Source: Allobosea psychrotolerans
Lineage (GTDB): Bacteria; Pseudomonadota; Alphaproteobacteria; Rhizobiales; Beijerinckiaceae
Direction: 5' to 3'
Assembly (NCBI RefSeq): GCF_002917105.1
Contig: NZ_PQFZ01000002.1
Location: 248,001 to 312,000 of the forward strand
DNA length: 64,000 nucleotides
Shown here piece by piece: positions 1-9,850 of this stretch. A program made the position numbers and the translations under genes. Position 1 is the stretch's first letter. Each line of letters begins with the position of its first letter. Under the pieces are notes generated by a model. That model worked only from the letters and a program-made list of their open reading frames with translations. It did no database searches and was not told the origin of the DNA.

Positions 1-193
1 CGGGCCGGTCTGGGCCGATCACGACCACGACAGCATCGGCTCCGGCCTCCGCCACGGCAGCGAGCGCATGGGCTAGAAGCGAGCGGCCGCCGACCTCGTG
101 CAGCACCTTCGGCTGCCGCGATTTCATGCGCGTGCCCTCGCCGGCCGCAAGAATGATGGCGAGGCAGGACCGGTCGGACTGCATTTTGGTCAT
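1..193 (-). CDS. glmU: GlmU N-terminus (N-acetylglucosamine-1-phosphate uridyltransferase), partial
   Basis: The first 64 codons are visible and the rest lies beyond the window edge. Residues 12-40 read [15 protein letters not shown] followed by [17 protein letters not shown]. This is the nucleotide-binding loop and the PKxLHxVxGR signature of the GlmU uridyltransferase domain. GlmU makes UDP-GlcNAc in the cytoplasm for peptidoglycan and lipid A, so it feeds the lpx genes further along the window. The start is the ATG ending at 193; a second in-frame ATG lies three codons in (184). It is divergent from opgG. A generic MobA-like nucleotidyltransferase is less likely because the KVLHE and GRSLLAH strings are typical of GlmU. 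Confidence 0.9.
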   Translation of the reverse strand, partial: MTKMQSDRSCLAIILAAGEGTRMKSRQPKVLHEVGGRSLLAHALAAVAEAGADAVVVVIGPDRP

Positions 194-507
194 GATTATC
201 GTTTCCCTTGGCGCCCCAACGGCAAATCCTGCCGGTCACTTCCTGGGTCGTCGCTGGCGATCTGGTGCATGGTGGTGTTGCGAACGCCGTGGATAGCCGA
301 TCCTGTCGGCATTTGCCAAAGTCGCTTGCGAAAGCTGCCGTTGCGGCGCAACCGGTCGGCAGGCGGCGGCCAAGTGGCGCCATTGTATACGGCGACGTAA
401 GAAACAGTCTCTAGGAACGCGACCATCTGCATTTTCCGGACGCAAACGCTTTTCAGGTCGCCAGGAAATGCTCTAGAAGCGCGAGAGGGCGAGGGCGTCG
501 CCCGTCT
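194..507. other. Intergenic region between divergent glmU and opgG
   Basis: About 310 bases separate the two start codons. Open frames on both strands here have no ribosome binding site and no recognisable protein, so I read it as non-coding. It must hold the promoters of glmU and opgG, but I found no -35/-10 pair good enough to call. The purine-rich stretch at 482-496 could serve as the opgG ribosome binding site. Confidence 0.5.
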
Positions 508-2079
508 ATGTTGGATATCATGTCGAAATCCTTGAATCGTCGGCAGTTTCTCGAAGGCGCGGCGATCAGCCTGGCCTCCGCACCGCTGATCGGCGCGACG
601 CCGGCGGCGGCGCAAAGCAGCTGGGCGGCGCTTGTTCAGTCGGTGATCGCCGAGGGCCAGAAATTCGACCCCGCGCTGGTCGTCGAGACCGCGCGGCAAC
701 TGGCGCGTCGGCCGTTGGTGCCGGTCGTCACCACCGATCTGCCGGACGGCTATACCACCCTGCCCTTCGATCAGTATGCGGGAATCAGGGCGCAGCCCGG
801 CGGCCTGATCTGGGCCGGCGAGAATCGTGGCTTCACCATCGAGCCGCTGCATCGCGGCTATGTCTTCTCCAGCCCGGTCAGCCTGTTCACGGTCGAGGAC
901 GAGGTCGTGCGCCGCGTCGCCTTCGATCGCGGCAAGTTCGACTATGGCCGCGTCACCCCGCCGCCGGCGAATGTCGACCTGCAATTCTCCGGGATGCGGA
1001 TCGCGACCGGGCTGGAACGGCCCTATGAGGTTGCGATATTCCAGGGCGCAACCTTCTTCCGTTCGCTGGCGCGCGGGCAGAATTATGGTTCGACGGCGCG
1101 GGCTCTGATCCTGCGGCCGGGCGAGACGCGCGGTGAGGAGATTCCGTTCTTCCGCGCCTTCTGGATCGAGCGGCCGAGCCCCGCCTCCGGCTCTCTCGTC
1201 ATCCACGCATTGCTCGATTCGGAAAGTCTCACCGGCGCGGTGCGGATGACGCTGCGGCCCGGCGACATCACCCTGATCGATGTCGAGATGACGCTGTTCG
1301 CGCGGCAGGCGCTCGACCATGTCGGGCTGGGCTGTACGATGGGCACCTTCCTCTCGGGTCCGCAGAGCCGGCGCAGCTTCGACGATCTGCGCCCCTCCGT
1401 GCACGAGGTGTCCGGCGTGCAGATGCTGACAGGCAACGGCGAATGGATCTACCGTCCCGTGAGCAATCCGGCGACCTTGCAGGTTTCGTCTTTCATGGAC
1501 TCCAACCCGCGCGGCTTCGGCCTGGTCGAGCGCGAGCGCGACCCCGCGGCCTTCCAGGATGACGACCAGCGTTTCGAATTGAGGCCGAGCGTCTGGGTCG
1601 AGCCCCTCGGCGAATGGGGCGCGGGTTCGGTGCAGCTCATCGAGATCCCCAGCGATTCCGATGTGAACAAGAACGTCATCCTCTATTGGCGGCCGCGACA
1701 GGTGCTGGCACCCGGCAGCGAGACCACACTGGCCTATCGGCAGGCCTGGTGCTGGCAGCCGCCGGAGCGGCCGGCGCTGGCGGTCTCGGGGCGCGTGCGG
1801 CAGGGACGCGGCTCACAAGCCCGCCGCCGCCGCTTCATCGTCGATTTCACCGGCGACCGCCTGGCCGATGCCGCGGTCGTCGCTTCCACCCGCGCCAACA
1901 TCACTGCGACGCCGGGCACGATCCAGAATGTCCGGATCTGGCCCTATCCAGAGCGCAAGCTGATGCGCGTCGGCTTCGAGGTCGATCCCGGCACGGAGAA
2001 TTTGAGCGAGCTCAGGCTCGTCTTGCAGTCCGGCGGTCAGCCGGTCTCGGAAACTTGGTTGAATCGATGGACGTGGTGA
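508..2079 (+). CDS. opgG: Periplasmic glucan biosynthesis protein, MdoG/OpgG-OpgD family, Tat-exported
   Basis: The 523-residue product has the usual length of the MdoG superfamily, which shapes osmoregulated periplasmic glucans in the periplasm. The N-terminus carries a twin-arginine signal (NRRQFLEGAAIS, residues 10-21) and an Ala-rich cleavage region ending near residue 36 (AAAQS). Tat export resembles E. coli OpgD more than the Sec-exported OpgG, so an OpgD-type role is possible. Starts at 508 and 520 are both usable. The stop codon lies inside the start of opgH (13-base overlap), indicating a coupled two-gene operon. The family assignment is firm; OpgG versus OpgD is not settled by sequence alone. 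Confidence 0.9.
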   Translation: MLDIMSKSLNRRQFLEGAAISLASAPLIGATPAAAQSSWAALVQSVIAEGQKFDPALVVETARQLARRPLVPVVTTDLPDGYTTLPFDQYAGIRAQPGGLIWAGENRGFTIEPLHRGYVFSSPVSLFTVEDEVVRRVAFDRGKFDYGRVTPPPANVDLQFSGMRIATGLERPYEVAIFQGATFFRSLARGQNYGSTARALILRPGETRGEEIPFFRAFWIERPSPASGSLVIHALLDSESLTGAVRMTLRPGDITLIDVEMTLFARQALDHVGLGCTMGTFLSGPQSRRSFDDLRPSVHEVSGVQMLTGNGEWIYRPVSNPATLQVSSFMDSNPRGFGLVERERDPAAFQDDDQRFELRPSVWVEPLGEWGAGSVQLIEIPSDSDVNKNVILYWRPRQVLAPGSETTLAYRQAWCWQPPERPALAVSGRVRQGRGSQARRRRFIVDFTGDRLADAAVVASTRANITATPGTIQNVRIWPYPERKLMRVGFEVDPGTENLSELRLVLQSGGQPVSETWLNRWTW

Positions 2080-4253
2080 CCGCAGAGCGCCCGGATATGG
2101 CCGCTGGGACTGACGCGCGACGCTATGCGGTCAGCGCCGAGCCGGCGACGCCGCCCGAGAACCGGCTGCTCATGCCCGTGCAATCCTTTCGGAGCTGGAA
2201 CGCGTCCGACCGGCGCAAGCCGACCGCACCGAAACTCTGGACGACGCCCTGGCTGAAACGGTTATTCGTATTCGGCGGTGGCATGGCGCTGACCGCCTAT
2301 GGCGCCTGGGAAATGTACAATGTCGTGTCGGTGAGCCGCACGACCTCGCTGCAGTACGTCTTGCTCGTACTGTTCACGGTCAATTTCTCATGGATCGCGC
2401 TCGCCTTCACCAGCGCATTGCTGGGTTTCTTCGGACTTCTGGTTGGAAGCGGACGCACGGGCCGGGTCGAGACGCTGCAGCATCGCACCGTCGTGGTGAT
2501 GCCGATCTACAATGAATCGACGGCGCGGACCTTCGCCGCGCTCGCCGCCATCAGGGAATCCGTCGAGGCGACGGGCCTTGGCGCGCATTTCGACTATTTC
2601 ATCGTCTCCGACACGACCAATGCCGATGTCTGGATCGCAGAGGAACGCGCCTTCCTGGCACTGCGTGAAAAGCTTGGCCCCGAAGCCCGCGTCTATTACC
2701 GGCATCGGCCGAAGAACCACCACCGCAAGGCCGGCAACATCGCCGATTTCGTCACGCGCTGGGGCGGGTACTACGAACATATGGTCGTGCTCGACGCCGA
2801 CAGCCTGATGACCGGCACCTGCATCGTCCGGCTTGCAGCAGCGATGGAGGCCGATCCCGATGCCGGCATCATCCAGTCGCTGCCGCTGATCATCAATCGC
2901 AACACCTTCTTCGCACGGCTCCAGCAATTCGCGGCTCGCGTCTATGGCCCCGTCATCGCGACCGGGCTCGCCATGTGGTCGGGCCGCGACGGCAATTACT
3001 GGGGCCACAACGCGATCATCCGCACGAAGGCCTTTGCCGATCATTGCGGCCTGCCTGACCTGAAGGGCAAGCCGCCCTTCGGCGGCCATGTGCTGAGCCA
3101 TGACTTCGTCGAGGCAGCGCTGATGCGCCGGGCCGGCTGGGCGGTCTATATGCTGCCCGACCTGACGGGATCCTATGAGGAAAGCCCGCCCTCGCTGATC
3201 GACATCTCGGTGCGCGACCGACGCTGGTGCCAGGGCAATCTGCAGCATTCGCGCATCATCGGGGCGAAGGGTTTCGTCTGGTCGACGCGCCAGCATTTCG
3301 CCACCGGCATCATGGGCTATCTCGCCTCGCCCTTCTGGCTGATGCAGCTGGTCGTCGGTATCTTGATCGTGCTGCAGGTCAATTACGCGCGGCCGGAGTA
3401 TTTTACGCAGGAGTTCACGCTCTTCCCGGTCTGGCCGCGCTTCGACCCCGAGCGCGCCTTGAACCTGTTCGCGCTGACCATGGCGATCCTGCTCGCACCG
3501 AAAGGCTTCGGGCTGATCCTGACCCTGATCAACGGCAAGCTCCGGCGCGCCGGCGGCGGCGCGATCAGGCTGATCTTCTCGGCCCTGCTCGAAATCCTGT
3601 TCTCCGCCTTCTTCGCGCCGATCATGATGCTGATCCAGTCGGGCTCGGTCTTCCAGATCCTGCTCGGGCGCGACACCGGCTGGAATCCGCAGCGGCGTGA
3701 CGATGGTTCGATCCCGCTGAAGGACATCATCCGCCGGCACCGGACCCACACGGTGCTCGGGGTCGTCGCCGGCATCTCCGCTTTCATGATCGCGACATCG
3801 CTGTTTGCCTGGATGTCTCCGACGATCGTCGGCCTCGTGCTGGCGATTCCCTTGTCCTGGGCGTCGGGACAATTGGGGCTGGGCCTCTGGCTGAAGCGGC
3901 ACAAACTGCTGGTGACGCCGGAGGAAGGCGACCCGCCAGCCATCGCGCTGCGGGCGAACGCGCTGCAGGCTGAATTCGCCAAGGCTGGCTTCGACGAGGC
4001 GGACGGCCTCGTTGCGCTTCACGCCGACGCGGCCTTGCGCCACGCCCATGACATGATGCTGCCGGAGGGTCAGCCGCGCCGGCGCGGCGAGATCGAACCT
4101 GACCGCGCCGTGGCGCAGGCCAAGCTCGTCGATGCCGAGACGATCGAGGATGCCGCGATCTGGCTCAAGCCCAAGGAACGCATGGTGGTGCTGCACGACA
4201 GGGCGCTCGTCGGCCTGTTGGCGACCCTGCCCAAAGAGCGCGCCTCAGCCTGA
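2067..4253 (+). CDS. opgH: Glucan glucosyltransferase OpgH (MdoH), inner membrane
   Basis: OpgH polymerises the beta-glucan backbone from UDP-glucose and passes it through the inner membrane. The protein has 728 residues when started at the ATG at 2067. The open frame extends further upstream, but only as a shadow of opgG. Visible GT2 landmarks are VVVMPIYNES near residue 141, the DAD metal motif near 241 (VVLDADSLM) and RRWCQGNLQH near 384, the Q/RxxRW-type acceptor motif. Two hydrophobic spans precede the catalytic domain (about residues 70-130) and several follow it (about 410-620). It overlaps opgG by 13 bases and converges with the DUF350 gene, leaving only 17 bases between stops. Confidence 0.95.
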   Translation: MDVVTAERPDMAAGTDARRYAVSAEPATPPENRLLMPVQSFRSWNASDRRKPTAPKLWTTPWLKRLFVFGGGMALTAYGAWEMYNVVSVSRTTSLQYVLLVLFTVNFSWIALAFTSALLGFFGLLVGSGRTGRVETLQHRTVVVMPIYNESTARTFAALAAIRESVEATGLGAHFDYFIVSDTTNADVWIAEERAFLALREKLGPEARVYYRHRPKNHHRKAGNIADFVTRWGGYYEHMVVLDADSLMTGTCIVRLAAAMEADPDAGIIQSLPLIINRNTFFARLQQFAARVYGPVIATGLAMWSGRDGNYWGHNAIIRTKAFADHCGLPDLKGKPPFGGHVLSHDFVEAALMRRAGWAVYMLPDLTGSYEESPPSLIDISVRDRRWCQGNLQHSRIIGAKGFVWSTRQHFATGIMGYLASPFWLMQLVVGILIVLQVNYARPEYFTQEFTLFPVWPRFDPERALNLFALTMAILLAPKGFGLILTLINGKLRRAGGGAIRLIFSALLEILFSAFFAPIMMLIQSGSVFQILLGRDTGWNPQRRDDGSIPLKDIIRRHRTHTVLGVVAGISAFMIATSLFAWMSPTIVGLVLAIPLSWASGQLGLGLWLKRHKLLVTPEEGDPPAIALRANALQAEFAKAGFDEADGLVALHADAALRHAHDMMLPEGQPRRRGEIEPDRAVAQAKLVDAETIEDAAIWLKPKERMVVLHDRALVGLLATLPKERASA

Positions 4254-4270
4254 AGCGACGTCTTGTGCGA

Positions 4271-4675
4271 TCAGTAGCTCATCGCGGCGGCGTTGATGAC
4301 GCCGGCCGCCAATGAGGCGGCCCCGAGAAAGAGCGCCGCGGCGAGCTCTCCCGATGCGATCCGCGACGACAGGTTGGGCAGCACCAGCCGCACCAGTGCA
4401 TAGACGACCAGTTGCACGATGATGGCGACGATGCCCCAGACCGCGAGATCCACGATCGTCGTGGAATGGACGATGGCGCTCGACAAGGGCAGCGCGAAGC
4501 CGATGAGGCTCAAACCCAGCGAGAGTGCGGCAGCGAGGTTGTTCTGACGGATCAGGCCGAACTCGTTATGCGACGTCGCGAGCGTGTAGATCAGCAGATA
4601 GAGGCCGACGAGCGCCAGCGAGCCGGAGAAGAACATGGCGAAATCCGGAAGTTTCGCCAAAGCTTGAGCTATCAT
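4271..4675 (-). CDS. DUF350 (YjfL-like) integral membrane protein, distal copy
   Basis: The product is a 134-residue hydrophobic protein with four predicted membrane spans, matching the DUF350/YjfL family in length and in the TSHNEFGLIRQNNLAAALSLG region after span 1. The sibling gene at 7457-7858 has the matching stretch TAHDEIALIRAGNLSAAIAFG. The biochemical role of DUF350 is unknown. It recurs beside YgiC/YjfC-type ATP-grasp enzymes and DUF1190 proteins, as it does here. This copy is last in a five-gene minus-strand run, 36 bases after the VOC gene, with AGGAC upstream of the ATG. Confidence 0.85.
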   Translation of the reverse strand: MIAQALAKLPDFAMFFSGSLALVGLYLLIYTLATSHNEFGLIRQNNLAAALSLGLSLIGFALPLSSAIVHSTTIVDLAVWGIVAIIVQLVVYALVRLVLPNLSSRIASGELAAALFLGAASLAAGVINAAAMSY

Positions 4676-4711
4676 GGATGGTCCTGTCTCCTTCGCCGGA
4701 TCAGGATGGCT

Positions 4712-5587
4712 TCATCCCTGCTCGAAGGCAATGACACAGCCTAGCGCCGCAGCCGCCGGCACGACGATGCGCTCCTCGCCCTGTGCGAAAGGAACGCCCG
4801 CTGCGCTCAGCCGCGCAGCGACGGCTTCAAGATCCGCCACCGTCACGCAAAATCCGAGAAAGCGCGCCGGCGTCGGATCCGGCTCGACATGGTAGATCGC
4901 GCTCGCGGCCTCGCCGTCGAGCACGTCGATGCGACCGCGCGGCAGGTCCAGGACGTAATCCTCATTGCCCTCGAGGATCTCGGCCCCACCGGTGAAGGCG
5001 GTGAGGAAGGCGCGGTGCTGCTCGGGCTCGTCCGTCACCAGAATCGCCGCAGACAGCCCTGTCGCGCCATTCTCATGCTGCTGGAACGCCGGATTCCAGA
5101 AGTTCTGCGGCTCATGCTGCTCGCAGACGAAGAAGCCGCATTCAGGCGCAGCCGCATCGTCGGCAAAGGCGAGCGAGAAGGCGACGCGCACCTCCTCCCC
5201 GCTCGGGCGGCGCGCCTGCCGTTCGAAGAAGAAGGGCTCGAAAGCGCCGATGCCGGCGGCCTTGAAAGCGAGATTGTCGGCCTTGGCGTCCTGGCTTTCC
5301 AGAACCAGCATCGACATGCCCTCACCGCGCTCCAGGGCATCGCGGACGAAGGCCCCGAAGGAGAAGCGGCCCGGCGCAGGCTCCGGAATCGATTCGGCAT
5401 CGCCGATCGTGATCAACTCCAGGAAGGAGCCCGGAAACTGGACGATCCGGTTCTGCGTGCCCCAGGGATGACTGTTGCGTGCTCCGACACGGAAGCCGAG
5501 CTTCTCATAGAGGGCGCCGGCTGCGTCGAGATCGCGCACGCCGATGACGAGATGGTCGAGGCCACGAGGAGTGGTGGGAGCAGGCAT
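4712..5587 (-). CDS. VOC-superfamily protein with glyoxalase-like domain
   Basis: The product has 291 residues. The N-terminus LDHLVIGVRDLDAAGALYEKLGFRV is a classic betaalphabetabetabeta VOC opening, with a metal-ligand-type His in LDHLV. The PFAM glyoxalase-like type (PF13468) is my best family guess. A second half (SAAILVTDEPEQHRAFLTAFTGG, then FLGFCVTVADLEAVAARL) looks like a duplicated module. The ATG at 5587 is chosen over a TTG five codons upstream. Substrate is unknown. It lies 65 bases after the ATP-grasp gene and 36 before a DUF350 gene, so it probably belongs to the same operon, which is not part of the E. coli version of this cluster. Confidence 0.8.
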   Translation of the reverse strand: MPAPTTPRGLDHLVIGVRDLDAAGALYEKLGFRVGARNSHPWGTQNRIVQFPGSFLELITIGDAESIPEPAPGRFSFGAFVRDALERGEGMSMLVLESQDAKADNLAFKAAGIGAFEPFFFERQARRPSGEEVRVAFSLAFADDAAAPECGFFVCEQHEPQNFWNPAFQQHENGATGLSAAILVTDEPEQHRAFLTAFTGGAEILEGNEDYVLDLPRGRIDVLDGEAASAIYHVEPDPTPARFLGFCVTVADLEAVAARLSAAGVPFAQGEERIVVPAAAALGCVIAFEQG

Positions 5588-5667
5588 GGCGGTGTCTCGC
5601 AAGGCAGGAGGCTCGGACAGCTCCTTGTCTAGCAGGTCATCGGGCGCAGGTCATGGCGCGATGCAGG

Positions 5668-6837
5668 TCACGGCTCGATATAGTGCGGCAGGAAGCGCGA
5701 GGTGTTCTTGGTGATCGGTGTCGCATCCTCGCGGACGCACAGACCGCAGGCCTGCGAGGCGACCAGCCAGGAGCCGATCACGGCGTAGTTGCCATCGGAC
5801 TGGAACACATTGGTCGCAGCGTCCTGCAGGATGAAGCCCTCGGCGCCATAGGGACCGTCATCGCTGTCCAGCACCTTGCCCCGTTCCAGCAAGGTGATGT
5901 TGGCGCCCTCGCGCGAATAGAGCGGCTTGCGAACCCGGCGCGGCGACAGGCTTTCGCAATGGGGATCGCCCTCGAAGAAGGCCGGCAGCAGGTTCGGATG
6001 ACCGGGTTCCATCTCCCAGAGGCAAGCCAGCAAACCCTTGTTCGAAAGCAGGGCCTTCCAGGGCGGCTCGATGAACTGGCAGCGCGAGCCTGCGAGCGCG
6101 CTGGCATAGCGTTCGCGGAAGAGCCATTCCCAGGGGTAGAGCTTGAACAAGGTCTCGATCGGCACGTTCGAACCGTCGCAGAAGCGGCCATCGGTCAGCA
6201 GGCCGATCTCTTCGATGAAGGTGAAGCGGGCGTCGAGCCCGGCCTGCTTGGCGCAATCGAGCAGGTAATCGACAGTGCCCTTGTCCTCGGCGCTCTCCTG
6301 CACGCAGGCGAGATGCAGCCGATAGGGTGACGGCGCGCGCAGCCCGGCAAAGGCGGCGATCAATCGCTCATGCAATGAATTGAACTGGTCGCAGCCGGCG
6401 GGCAGCGTGCCATTCGCCATCGCTTGTTCCAGCCAATCCCATTGCACGACGCTCGATTCGAACAGGGCGGTCGGCGTGTCGGCATTATATTCGAGCAGCT
6501 TGGCCGGCCCGCGCCCGTCATAGGCCAGGTCGAGCCGGCCGTAGAGATTGCGCTCGCCGCGCTGCCAGCTCTCGCGGATGAAGGCCCATTGCGCTTCGGG
6601 AATGGCGAGCCGGGTCAGGACCGCGTCGTCGTCGATCGCCTTCTCGATGAAGGCGAAACAGAGCTGCTCGATCGCCTCGGTCGGCGCCTCGATATCGCGC
6701 TCGATCTCTTCCAGCGTGAAGGCATAGGCCGCGCCTTCGTCCCAATAGGTCGCGCCGTCGATGGTGTGGAAGGCAAAGCCGAGGCGCTCGACCTGAGCCT
6801 GCCAATCGGCGCGCGCTTCGAGGACGACGCGGCGCAT
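5668..6837 (-). CDS. YgiC/YjfC-type glutathionylspermidine synthase-like ATP-grasp ligase
   Basis: At 389 residues it matches the E. coli YgiC/YjfC proteins in size; these are ATP-grasp amide ligases without the amidase half of true Gsp synthetase. Diagnostic strings are LLEYNADTPTALFESSVVQW (residues about 110-130), YPWEWLF, SNKGLLACLWEMEPGHPNLLPAFFE, KPLYSREGANI and the C-terminal IGSWLVASQACG. The start is the ATG at 6837, one base after the stop of the DUF1190 gene (TGA-G-ATG). There is no purine-rich ribosome binding site, so translation is probably coupled to the upstream gene. The open frame continues upstream only as antiphase reading of DUF1190. The real acceptor of the ligase is unknown; it may be a peptide rather than spermidine. 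Confidence 0.88.
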   Translation of the reverse strand: MRRVVLEARADWQAQVERLGFAFHTIDGATYWDEGAAYAFTLEEIERDIEAPTEAIEQLCFAFIEKAIDDDAVLTRLAIPEAQWAFIRESWQRGERNLYGRLDLAYDGRGPAKLLEYNADTPTALFESSVVQWDWLEQAMANGTLPAGCDQFNSLHERLIAAFAGLRAPSPYRLHLACVQESAEDKGTVDYLLDCAKQAGLDARFTFIEEIGLLTDGRFCDGSNVPIETLFKLYPWEWLFRERYASALAGSRCQFIEPPWKALLSNKGLLACLWEMEPGHPNLLPAFFEGDPHCESLSPRRVRKPLYSREGANITLLERGKVLDSDDGPYGAEGFILQDAATNVFQSDGNYAVIGSWLVASQACGLCVREDATPITKNTSRFLPHYIEP

Positions 6838-6838
6838 C

Positions 6839-7444
6839 TCAGGAGGAGGACGAAGAACTGAAGGAATGCGAGGTCGAGCCGAAGCCGCCGCGCGAGGCGA
6901 CGCTGGTCGTGCTGACGCCGCTGCTGGAGCCGCCGCTGCGCGCGACGAGCGCTTGTCCCGACGACGTCGAATAGGCGCGGGAATAGCTGCCTCCGCGGGA
7001 GCCACCACCACTGCTGCTCGACGAAGAGCGCGCCTGCTGGCATTCCTGTGCCTGGGAGCCCGGCGGGCAGGCCTCGCGCGTCGGCGGCAGCAGCGGCTGC
7101 GCCGCGCCCCCGCCCTGGGCCAGGCTGCGCGCCAGCATGATGCCGGCAAGGGCGGGAACGACGACCTGCGCCCCGTTCCAGGTTGCGCTCTGGCAAGAGC
7201 CGGCGCCATATTCGGTCTCGCAGGCGCTGGTGTTGCTGAATTTCCTGGCGTCGCGCAGATGATTGGCCGTGGCCTCGTTGAAGCGCTGCTCGCATTGGCT
7301 GGCGCTCAATTGCCCGCCGGCGCGGCACTCGGCCAGGCTGTTGTAGATCAGGCTGTCGTCATCGTCGCTGCCTGAGAGCGACCAGACGGTCGCGACCAGC
7401 ACCACACCCGCCGCCGCCAGTCCGATCTGGGTCGAGCGCTTCAT
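6839..7444 (-). CDS. DUF1190 (YgiB/YjfM-like) exported or membrane-anchored protein with Ser-rich tail
   Basis: The product has 201 residues. The N-terminus MKRSTQIGLAAAGVVLVATVWSL is a membrane anchor or signal, followed by a Cys-containing domain (SLAECRAGG, SQCEQRF, TSACETEYGAGSCQ) typical of DUF1190/UPF0441. The C-terminal 65 residues are almost entirely Ser, Gly, Arg and Thr, ending in SFSSSSSS. Function is unknown. The E. coli relatives ygiB and yjfM also sit directly before an ATP-grasp gene. It follows the DUF350 gene by 12 bases and is stop-start coupled to the ligase gene. Confidence 0.85.
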   Translation of the reverse strand: MKRSTQIGLAAAGVVLVATVWSLSGSDDDDSLIYNSLAECRAGGQLSASQCEQRFNEATANHLRDARKFSNTSACETEYGAGSCQSATWNGAQVVVPALAGIMLARSLAQGGGAAQPLLPPTREACPPGSQAQECQQARSSSSSSGGGSRGGSYSRAYSTSSGQALVARSGGSSSGVSTTSVASRGGFGSTSHSFSSSSSS

Positions 7445-7456
7445 CGCGCCGTCCTC

Positions 7457-7858
7457 TCAGACCGTCATGCTGGCGGCCGCCAGCGTGCCGGAAATCACGG
7501 CGATGACGGCCAGCATCGCCGCCGAGGGAATGCGATCCTCTTCGATCTTGCGCGAAAGCTCGGGAATGATGAGGCGGGCAAGGCCGTAGACCGCGAACTG
7601 GATGAGCATCGCCGCGATGGCCCAGAGCACGCAGTCGGGAATGCTGCTCGCCTGCGCGATCGCCTTCTCGAGCGGAATCGAAAACCCCGTCAGGTTGCCG
7701 CCAAACGCGATCGCCGCCGAGAGGTTTCCGGCGCGGATCAGCGCGATCTCGTCATGAGCGGTGAGTCGCAGATAGATAATCGCGAAGCCCGCGATCAGCG
7801 CAGCGCCGACCACGAAATAGAGCAGAAAAGCGGGAAGCCCCGCCATCGAGATCGCCAT
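7457..7858 (-). CDS. DUF350 (YjfL-like) integral membrane protein, promoter-proximal copy
   Basis: A 133-residue protein with four hydrophobic spans, paralogous to the DUF350 protein at 4271-4675. The order DUF350, DUF1190, ATP-grasp copies the E. coli yjfL-yjfM-yjfC arrangement. It is the first gene of the minus-strand run and has a plausible promoter (-10 TATAGT) just upstream at 7895-7923. The ribosome binding site is weak (GGGGGCGAG). No enzymatic motif is visible; a membrane platform for the ligase or its product is a guess from gene neighbourhood. Confidence 0.85.
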   Translation of the reverse strand: MAISMAGLPAFLLYFVVGAALIAGFAIIYLRLTAHDEIALIRAGNLSAAIAFGGNLTGFSIPLEKAIAQASSIPDCVLWAIAAMLIQFAVYGLARLIIPELSRKIEEDRIPSAAMLAVIAVISGTLAAASMTV

Positions 7859-7894
7859 GCCGCTCGCCCCCGGGCCGCAAAAAGCAGTCCGGTG

Positions 7895-7923
7895 ACTATA
7901 CGTGAGTTGCGCGGCGATGCCAG
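7895..7923 (-). promoter_or_regulatory. Candidate sigma70-type promoter of the DUF350-DUF1190-ATP-grasp operon
   Basis: Read on the minus strand, CTGGCA (7918-7923) is separated by 17 bases from TATAGT (7895-7900). The -10 box lies 37 bases upstream of the first DUF350 ATG. This rests on pattern matching only. Confidence 0.4.
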
Positions 7924-7939
7924 TGTGCCGCCGGGAGGG

Positions 7940-9574
<1,635 letters not shown>

Positions 9575-9748
9575 TCACCTTTAACGCCAAGGTTTCGATT
9601 CGCGAAGCGGGGCCGCGCAGGGCCGTTGTGCTTCACACGCTTGTCCACAGGCTGACGAGTCCAGTGACCCTCCAGGCTGCATTTGTCCGTCGGGACTGAT
9701 CCATCAGGGCCACTATAGCAGCGCAGCTCGATCAGGCTCGGTGGGAAC

Positions 9749-9850
9749 GGCCGGTTTCCCGGCGACTTCCCGTCAAAAGAGAGAGGCCGGTTTCCCGGCG
9801 ATCTCCTGTCAAAAGAGAAGGGCCGGTTTCCCGGCCCCTGCCCTGTCGTC
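9749..9850 (-). repeat. 36-bp tandem repeat, about 2.7 copies, each with a GAAA-loop hairpin
   Basis: Units begin at 9749, 9785 and 9821 with an exact 36-base period. Each opens with GGCCGGTTTCCCGGC. Units 1 and 2 differ at a handful of positions, and unit 3 diverges where it meets the end of secG. In the secG transcript each core folds as a GC stem closed by a GAAA tetraloop. Unlike a CRISPR, there are no spacers. Confidence 0.9.
9811..9837 (-). terminator. secG: Intrinsic terminator of secG, echoed in the next repeat unit
   Basis: Eleven bases past the secG stop the minus strand has a perfect 7-bp stem (9831-9837 with 9820-9826) and a GAAA loop, followed by CTTCTCTTTT. The second unit repeats this with a 5-bp stem (9786-9799) followed by CTCTCTCTTTT. 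Two terminators in series are therefore likely. The third copy lacks the T-rich tail. Confidence 0.7.

Noticed and set aside
196..1404. Minus-strand frame covering the glmU-opgG gap and opgG
   Set aside because: Arg/Gly-rich shadow of opgG without motifs or a start signal.
9749..9850. CRISPR-like 36-base periodicity
   Set aside because: The units are contiguous, with no unique spacers and no cas genes; they are tandem hairpins.
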